This document shows, piece after piece, positions 59,154 through 64,000 of a stretch of DNA of 64,000 nt (within the stretch, counting starts at the first letter, position 1; every line of letters begins with the position of its first letter). Below the pieces are notes generated by a model, which ran no database searches, was not told where the DNA came from, and saw only the letters and a program-made list of their open reading frames with translations. Location of the stretch: NCBI GenBank assembly GCA_965220095.1, contig OZ244805.1:806001-870000 (forward strand), read 5' to 3'. This stretch comes from Bin87 sp965220095 (GTDB lineage Bacteria; Chloroflexota; Dehalococcoidia; Lucifugimonadales; UBA3495). The position numbers were made by a program, and so were the translations under genes.

Positions 59154-60083
59154 ATGCCTGCACCGCACAAAATCAGACGTTCCTGGCTGGTGGTCCCGGC
59201 ATCTGATTCTGCCCGTGTCGCCAGCGCCGCCCAGGCCGGAGCCGACGTAGTGGTTCTCGACCTGGCCGAGTTCGTGGCCGAGCAGGACAAACCGTCGGCC
59301 CGCGAAGGCATAACCGCCGCTCTGGACGCTGTCAAAGCCGGCGGCGCTGAGGTATTCGTCCAGATTGACCCAGAGTTGATGTTGGCAGATTTGCGAGCGG
59401 CAATCTGGCCGGGCATCGCCGGCGTGGTCGTCAGCCGGCTGGAATCCGCGACCCAAATCGTCGCTGCCGATACGCTCATCGGCCAGCTGGAAAGCCAGCG
59501 AGGACTGCTGCCCGGCTCCATTGAAGTCGTCGCATCCCTTGAAACCGCGCGCGGCAACCACGATGGATTCCAGATCGCCACCGCCAGCAGCCGTATTTGC
59601 GCCCTTACGCTCGGACGCGCCGACCTGGTGATGGACCTGCGACCCGAACCATCCGGCGAAATCCATCTGATGCAATACCTGATGCAACGGCTCATTACCC
59701 TGGCGGCTGCCACGGGAACCGCCGCCCTCGGGGGTTGGTGGCGAGCGCCCGACCGAGGCCTGCTCGCCACACCCGCCAATACCCTCGCCGCCGCCCAACG
59801 GGGTCGCGCCATCGGATTCGGCGGCTCTCTGTGTGTGCTCGATAATCAGGTGGCTCTCCTCAACGAAGGATTCACCCCCACCGCCACCGAGCTGGCCGAA
59901 GCTAACGCGCTGCAACACGCGTACGCCGACGCCACCGCATCCATCGTTCTGGCGCAGGGCCGCACCCTGACCCCAGACATCATCCGGCAATTCGCCCACG
60001 TCTCAGCGCTGGCCGCCGCGTGTGCAACTCGGGAAGAGTTCAAAGCGGCCGCTGTTGCCGGGCGACCGGTCCCACTACCCTAG
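59154..60083 (+). CDS. CitE-like lyase, divergent (1 of 3)
   Basis: A 309-residue HpcH/HpaI-CitE family TIM barrel. It begins APHKIRRSWLVVPASDS, with the usual first strand and Arg, but DLAEFV replaces the family's DLEDAV, so one acidic residue is missing at its normal place. EVVASLETARGNHDGFQIA keeps the metal-ligand Glu; TLGRADLVMDLRPEP resembles the second metal site. Homologues split CoA esters such as malyl- or citryl-CoA. It is first of three tandem CitE genes. ATG 59154 is the only start aligned with family members. Confidence 0.85.
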   Translation: MPAPHKIRRSWLVVPASDSARVASAAQAGADVVVLDLAEFVAEQDKPSAREGITAALDAVKAGGAEVFVQIDPELMLADLRAAIWPGIAGVVVSRLESATQIVAADTLIGQLESQRGLLPGSIEVVASLETARGNHDGFQIATASSRICALTLGRADLVMDLRPEPSGEIHLMQYLMQRLITLAAATGTAALGGWWRAPDRGLLATPANTLAAAQRGRAIGFGGSLCVLDNQVALLNEGFTPTATELAEANALQHAYADATASIVLAQGRTLTPDIIRQFAHVSALAAACATREEFKAAAVAGRPVPLP

Positions 60084-60107
60084 CCCGTGGCCCCAGGAGG
60101 CATCCGT

Positions 60108-61133
60108 ATGGCCGATTCCCACCGGCGCCTGAAGCGGTCCGGTTTGACCATGCCGATCGTTACCGACCGGTTCATCAGCAACGCCTGGCACCGCGGTTGC
60201 GATTTCATCAACATGGACCTGGAAGATTCGGTTCCACCCGACCTGAAGGGCGTCGCCCGCAATCTGGTGCGCCGCAGCATTCCGGTGGTGAACAAGGGCG
60301 GTGCCGACGCGGTTTGTAGAATCAACCATGACCTGATGGAAGCCGACCTTAACGCCGCCGTCTGGCCTGGCATGGTGCATATCAACTACCCCAAAGCCGA
60401 ATACGGCCACGAAATCCAGCGCATGGATGAAATCATCACCCGCCTGGAAGAAGAACGCGGCATCCGCCCTGGCACCATCGCCATCGGAGCCAATATCGAA
60501 ACGGCGGTGGGCGTTGCCAACGCCTACGAAATCGCCTCGGCCAGCCACCGGGTCAGGGATTACGGCGGCGCATCCGGCTACGATATGTCCCGCGACCTCG
60601 GCGTGGAGATGTTCGTCGTTTTCGACCAGTTCGTCTACGGCAAGGGCGAGGTCGAGTTGGCGGCGCGAGCCCTTGATCTCGAACCCCGTGCCGCTCCCTT
60701 CACCCCGAACATCACCGGCAGCGTCAGCGACCCCGACCGCGCTTTTGCCGAGGCTGACGCGGCCCGACAGGGCGGCTTTCGCATCGGTGGGGGCCTGCAT
60801 CCCTTCGTGGTGGAACCTCAAAACCGTGGTTTTACCCCCAACGAAGCTGAAATATCCGACGCCCATTGGGTGCTGGCCGAGTTTCGCAAACTGGCCGTAT
60901 CCAGCGACACCTGGGTGCAGATAGATACCCACACTATCAATTCCAGCGACGGCCCGCGCCCCGTGGATCCCGCCGAAAACCCCAGCCTCCGGTATCGCGT
61001 CATCGACCGCTACGAGGCGGCCCGCGCCGAAGAATTGCTGGAGTGGGCCAGGCTCTGCGAGGAGCGCGATCGGGAAAAGAACGAAGCCATCGCACGCGTG
61101 CGAGCCGCCGAGGCTGACGAAACGGAACGCTAG
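60108..61133 (+). CDS. CitE-like lyase (2 of 3)
   Basis: A 341-residue CitE/malyl-CoA-lyase family protein with more canonical residues than its neighbours: RSGLTMPIVTDRFISNAWH, then FINMDLEDSVPPDLKG (DLED intact), GTIAIGANIETAVGVANAYE with the metal Glu, and GGASGYDMSRDLGV with a further Asp. It has a C-terminal extension (QIDTHTINSSDGPRP and an Arg/Glu-rich helix) longer than usual. AGGAGG precedes ATG 60108. It starts 24 bp after the first gene and is co-transcribed. Probably cleaves or forms a 3-hydroxyacyl-CoA-type ester; substrate unknown. Confidence 0.88.
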   Translation: MADSHRRLKRSGLTMPIVTDRFISNAWHRGCDFINMDLEDSVPPDLKGVARNLVRRSIPVVNKGGADAVCRINHDLMEADLNAAVWPGMVHINYPKAEYGHEIQRMDEIITRLEEERGIRPGTIAIGANIETAVGVANAYEIASASHRVRDYGGASGYDMSRDLGVEMFVVFDQFVYGKGEVELAARALDLEPRAAPFTPNITGSVSDPDRAFAEADAARQGGFRIGGGLHPFVVEPQNRGFTPNEAEISDAHWVLAEFRKLAVSSDTWVQIDTHTINSSDGPRPVDPAENPSLRYRVIDRYEAARAEELLEWARLCEERDREKNEAIARVRAAEADETER

Positions 61134-61271
61134 CCGGCCCAGCCAAAAATCGACTCCAAATCAATCCCGGCACCGTTTCGCCTCTACTGTAATAATCCCG
61201 GTTTAGTAATCCCCGAAGTAATCTCCGGCGAGATTGGCCGGCAGATTTCCTTCCAATGACGTGAGAAACCC

Positions 61272-62189
61272 ATGTTGATACGACGCTCCAATCTGATTAT
61301 TCCCGTCACCGAATCCCGGTTGGTTCAACTGGCCTGGACCCACGACGCCGATGCCATCACTCTCGATCTGCAGGACGGTATTCCAGCGACCAGGATTGGG
61401 GCCGCGCGCGAGGCGTTGCCGTCGGCCATCGCCCAGGCCGGCAAGGGTGCCGCCGACGTGTTCGTGCGCATCAACGCTGCCTACGTGTACGCAGACATCG
61501 AAGCGGCGGTCTGGCCCGGGTTGGCCGGCGTGGTGCTGCCCGGCGTCGAATCAGCGCAACAAATTGTCTCCGCTGACCAGTGCCTCACCGACTGGGAGCG
61601 CCGACGGGGAATTCCGGCCAGCCAGCTGGAACTCGGCTTGTCCATCGAAACCGCGTACGGCGTTTGGCACGTTCGCGACATCATCGCCGCCAGCCCGAGG
61701 ATCAAACAGGTCGTCATCGACGAGGCCGCACTGGCCGCGTCGATGGGAATCACTCAAATCACCGAGTTTGACCCCTTCGTGTACGCCCGGGGCCGATTGT
61801 GCATCGAGGCAACCGCCGCCGGCGTGCAGCCGGTTGCGGTCGTAGACCCCACCTGCCAGGGCAAAGCTGACTTGTCCTACGAAGACAAACTCCAGATCGC
61901 TACCGATGCTCGCAACCTGGGGTTCAAGAGCCTGGTTTGCGTGCGTCCCAACTGGATTCCTGCGGTGAATGCCGCCTTCACGCCAACCCCATCGCTGGTG
62001 GAATACTACACCCAGGTCCGCGAGGTATTTGCCCAGGCGTTGGCGGCGGGCACGGCGGCGGCGCCCTTCGCCGGACGCATGATCGATGTGCCGGTCGACG
62101 AACGCGCCAAGGACGTGCTCGCATTGAGCCTGGCCTGTAACGCCCGCGACGCCGCCAAGCAGGCCGCCTTGGCCCGCGCCGAGTCGTAG
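61272..62189 (+). CDS. CitE-like lyase (3 of 3)
   Basis: A 305-residue member of the same family: LIRRSNLIIPVTESRLVQLA at the start, ITLDLQDGIPATRIGAA (DLQD instead of DLED), VWPGLAGVVLPGVESAQQIV, ELGLSIETAYGVWHVRDI with the metal-ligand Glu, and KQVVIDEAALAASMG at the second metal position. YEDKLQIATDARNLGFKSLV near the C-terminus is typical of CitE (the Lys/Ala cap). It is 138 bp after the second gene and probably belongs to the same operon. The three proteins share fold but have clearly diverged. Confidence 0.88.
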   Translation: MLIRRSNLIIPVTESRLVQLAWTHDADAITLDLQDGIPATRIGAAREALPSAIAQAGKGAADVFVRINAAYVYADIEAAVWPGLAGVVLPGVESAQQIVSADQCLTDWERRRGIPASQLELGLSIETAYGVWHVRDIIAASPRIKQVVIDEAALAASMGITQITEFDPFVYARGRLCIEATAAGVQPVAVVDPTCQGKADLSYEDKLQIATDARNLGFKSLVCVRPNWIPAVNAAFTPTPSLVEYYTQVREVFAQALAAGTAAAPFAGRMIDVPVDERAKDVLALSLACNARDAAKQAALARAES

Positions 62190-62256
62190 TCTGATTAGTC
62201 GTAGCATTTTTGGTCGTAGCCTGTTTCGCTGATCCCCGTCCCTGTTGGAGCATAAA

Positions 62257-62673
62257 TTGATTCACATTGATGATGACCTGCGTCGTCGAATCGACAACGC
62301 GCTGGACGACCGTTGCCCCATGTTCATCGCCACTGTGTCGCCGGACGGCGAACCGCAAATCAGTATGCGGGGCAGCGTCCTGGTCTTCGACCGGGAAACC
62401 CTGGCCTACTGGGAACGGGGCTGGCGAGCGTCCGCCGCCAACGTTCAGGCCGACTCCAAGGTCGTGTTTTTCTACCGCAGTCCCGAGGAACGCATCAACC
62501 TGCGCTTTTACGGCACTGCCACTATGTACCGCAGCGGCGCGATTCGGGATAACGTCATGTCCCGCACCGTGCAGGGAGAACTGGACCGGGACCCGGAGCG
62601 CACCGGCGCCGCCGTCCTCGTTCGCCTCTACCGTATCAACCAGCTAAACGGTGAAGTACTGCAGGAGCGGTGA
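62257..62673 (+). CDS. Pyridoxamine-phosphate-oxidase-like flavin-fold protein
   Basis: A 138-residue split-barrel protein of the PNPOx-like family, which binds FMN, F420 or heme. Typical parts are MFIATVSPDGEPQISMRGSV, LAYWERGWRASAANVQADSK and VVFFYRSPEERINLRFYGTA. The start is a TTG at 62257, six bases after GGAG; a TTG at 62245 is less well placed and no ATG fits. Not obviously linked to the CitE genes upstream (67-bp gap). Function may be redox chemistry on an unknown small molecule. Confidence 0.82.
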   Translation: MIHIDDDLRRRIDNALDDRCPMFIATVSPDGEPQISMRGSVLVFDRETLAYWERGWRASAANVQADSKVVFFYRSPEERINLRFYGTATMYRSGAIRDNVMSRTVQGELDRDPERTGAAVLVRLYRINQLNGEVLQER

Positions 62674-62742
62674 AGCCCGCCGATCTATGTTGGTATAATT
62701 GGGGCCAGGCGCATCCGTTCAATACAAACATAGGATTCTGAC

Positions 62743-62925
62743 ATGGCGCTTATTAGCGCAATAGTTGGTGGGTTACTCTGTGGCGCCGCAATCGTATTTG
62801 CGTTCGCGTTCATGTCTCTGATTCCATACATGGGATGGTTGTACCAAGTGGCTATACCGGCATTTTGGGTCGTGGGAATACTTAGCGGTGTCGTTATCGG
62901 TGCCAGGAGTTTGGAACCGCGATGA
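62743..62925 (+). CDS. Small two-helix membrane protein
   Basis: A 60-residue protein with two hydrophobic segments (LISAIVGGLLCGAAIVFAFAF and VAIPAFWVVGILSGVVIGA). A TATAAT lies at 62694-62699, leaving a leader of about 37 nt. The stop overlaps the ATG of a following 40-codon frame (ATGA), which supports real translation. No family recognised. Confidence 0.5.
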   Translation: MALISAIVGGLLCGAAIVFAFAFMSLIPYMGWLYQVAIPAFWVVGILSGVVIGARSLEPR

Positions 62926-63044
62926 GGAATCGGGTGCAGACCCGAGTCAAAAGGTCATCTCTCGGCTTGTTCGCATGGCTTGCGCTGGGGGCCGCGTTAT
63001 GGGTGTTTCTGGCCACTCCGTACACTACCTCACCTCCGCAATAG
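62922..63044 (+). CDS. Possible small membrane peptide, perhaps frameshifted
   Basis: A 40-residue frame starting in an ATGA overlap with the preceding gene: a basic N-terminus (RNRVQTRVKRSS) and one hydrophobic helix (LGLFAWLALGAALWVFLA). Another frame after the stop reads ACSKQDAKLECLNTVARSL then ATYATVTVAAAIALQLGARN to 63220 and looks like the second half of one protein. A single frameshift near 63030-63045 would join them. Both readings are tentative. Confidence 0.3.
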   Translation: MRNRVQTRVKRSSLGLFAWLALGAALWVFLATPYTTSPPQ

Positions 63045-63248
63045 CCTGTTCCAAACAGGATGCCAAGCTCGAGTGCTTGAATACTGTGGCGCGAAGCCTC
63101 CGGCAAGATTCCAACCTTGCAACCTACGCCACGGTGACCGTGGCTGCCGCGATAGCATTGCAGTTGGGCGCCCGCAACCGAGAACCTCGATCGAGTAGCA
63201 ACGCAAATTCGGCCAGTTGACCCCAGCCTAACTCAGTCGGAAACACTT

Positions 63249-63281
63249 ACCCGGGTATCCCGTGCCCCGAGATACCCGGGT
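63249..63281. terminator. Perfect 11-bp hairpin between convergent genes
   Basis: ACCCGGGTATC and GATACCCGGGT form a perfect stem with an 11-base loop. It lies just beyond the end of the acyl-CoA synthetase gene (minus) and after the small plus-strand ORFs. There is no strong T-tract on either side, so terminator function is probable from position rather than from full signal. Confidence 0.55.
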
Positions 63282-63298
63282 CGGTTGGCGTGAGGCGA

Positions 63299-64000
63299 CT
63301 AACCGACCTGCTGCGCCACCACCGCCAGCGCATCCGCCGCCACTACTCCGCTACCCGCCGGCAGCACCATTAGCGGGTTGATATCCAGCTCCGCCAATCG
63401 CCCTTCCAGATTCACCGCCATCTGCGAAATGCTGACCAGCACGTCGGCCAATGCGTCCACGTCGGCCGGCGGAGAGCCTCGGAATCCCCGCAGCAACCGT
63501 GCGCCTCTAACCTCGTCAATCATCTCCAGCGCATCGCCCCGGGTGATGGGGCACAGCCGCAAGGCCACGTCGTTGTAAACTTCAACCATCACACCGCCGC
63601 TGCCAAACAACAGCACCGGACCCAGCTGCCCGTCGTAGGACACCCCAACAATCGTTTCCACCCCGCCCGACACCATCTCCTGCACGATTACCCCATTGAT
63701 GCTAGCGCTGGCATCGTAGCGCCGGGCATTGTCGGTAACTTCGGCAAACGCCGTTCGCACCGCCGCTGCGTCTGGCAATCCCAGCCGAATCGCCTCAGCC
63801 TCCGTTTTGTGCAGAATGTCTGCTGAATCCACCTTCAACGCCACCGGATAACCGATTCGATTCGCAGCAGCCACCGCGGCATCTGCGTCTCCCGCCCGTT
63901 CCTCCCGAGTGATGGGCACTCCGAACGCGGCAACGAGGCGCTTGCTGTCAAATTCCGACAGCGCGCCGCCCGCTCCCGCCAGTCCGGCAGCCGCCGCTTC
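63299..64000 (-). CDS. ADP-forming acyl-CoA synthetase, ATP-grasp part (incomplete)
   Basis: The last 233 residues of a protein whose start lies beyond the window. ESEFDSKRL-like sequence followed by VAAFGVPITREERAGD and GYPVALKVDSADILHKTEAE mark an ATP-grasp (ATP-grasp_5) domain; LLFGSGGVMVEVYNDVALRL and RGARLLRGFRGSPPADVDAL follow, and LDINPLMVLPAGSGVVAADA ends it. This is the beta-type domain of acetate-CoA ligase (ADP-forming), which makes ATP from acyl-CoA. Whether the CoA-binding alpha domain is fused cannot be seen here. Confidence 0.9.
   Translation of the reverse strand, partial: EAAAAGLAGAGGALSEFDSKRLVAAFGVPITREERAGDADAAVAAANRIGYPVALKVDSADILHKTEAEAIRLGLPDAAAVRTAFAEVTDNARRYDASASINGVIVQEMVSGGVETIVGVSYDGQLGPVLLFGSGGVMVEVYNDVALRLCPITRGDALEMIDEVRGARLLRGFRGSPPADVDALADVLVSISQMAVNLEGRLAELDINPLMVLPAGSGVVAADALAVVAQQVG

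Overview
The window is high-GC, gene-dense bacterial chromosome with short intergenic gaps on both strands. Gene content points to a heterotrophic Chloroflexota bacterium of the Dehalococcoidia/SAR202 type: many paralogous CoA-, TPP-, aldolase- and peptidase-family enzymes, an F420/LLM-type oxidoreductase, a SigK/RskA-like sigma pair, a double ThyX-like protein and a tRNA-Sec. This placement is inference from gene content, not from a marker tree.

Layout. 0.2-9.1 kb: small-molecule metabolism (HpcH/HpaI aldolase, thiolase with DUF35 partner, acyl-CoA ligase, P-II protein, EVE protein, benzoylformate-decarboxylase-like TPP enzyme, glyoxalase-fold protein, alpha/beta hydrolase). 8.8-16.5 kb: a tandem segmental duplication carrying two copies of a large DMT-like membrane protein gene. 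The first copy is broken by a 187-bp mini-element and by a 1457-bp insertion sequence; a second insertion sequence lies upstream of the intact copy. 16.8-24.1 kb: cysteine desulfurase with a lipoprotein, a CTP-kinase-like membrane protein, two M20 amidohydrolases, glycerate kinase and a SRPBCC protein. 24.3-28.8 kb: a giant double-hydrolase lipoprotein, a voltage-gated cation channel and a duplicated lipoprotein leader. 28.9-32.7 kb: a HEPN/nucleotidyltransferase pair and a lutABC-like operon. 33.9-38.1 kb: tRNA-Sec, thioredoxin, an RNA methyltransferase-Maf fusion and tatB-tatC/tatA. 38.5-45.7 kb: a pyruvate (or 2-oxoacid) dehydrogenase operon that also holds small membrane proteins and ends in an acetolactate-synthase-like enzyme. 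46.2-52.0 kb: double ThyX-like protein, a 50-residue zinc-ribbon protein, ECF sigma with anti-sigma, MmgE/PrpD and an LLM oxidoreductase. 52.0-59.0 kb: HicAB, an orphan HsdR-N-like nuclease domain, a large esterase and a 1260-residue CHAT/STAND/TPR protein. 59.1-64.0 kb: three consecutive CitE-like lyases, a PNPOx-fold protein, small membrane ORFs and the C-terminal part of an ADP-forming acyl-CoA synthetase.

Mobile and repeat structure is a major theme. A 175-bp element with about 18-bp terminal inverted repeats occurs three times (16.5, 22.2 and 45.9 kb), each flanked by 10-bp target duplications that are perfect or have one mismatch. One copy splits a small gene, and removing element plus one duplication restores its frame. 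dRS3-like 20-bp palindromes, a GCGAGGAGC-type inverted-repeat element, a 134-bp inverted-repeat element and CCCTCTCCC hairpins are scattered between genes.

The most noteworthy proteins are the CHAT/STAND/TPR protein whose CHAT cysteine is replaced, the tandem hydrolase whose first domain lacks its nucleophile, the TrmA/RlmD-Maf fusion, and the cation channel with an acidic TLDEWDN filter. All functional calls rest on motif reading by eye; no database search was run.
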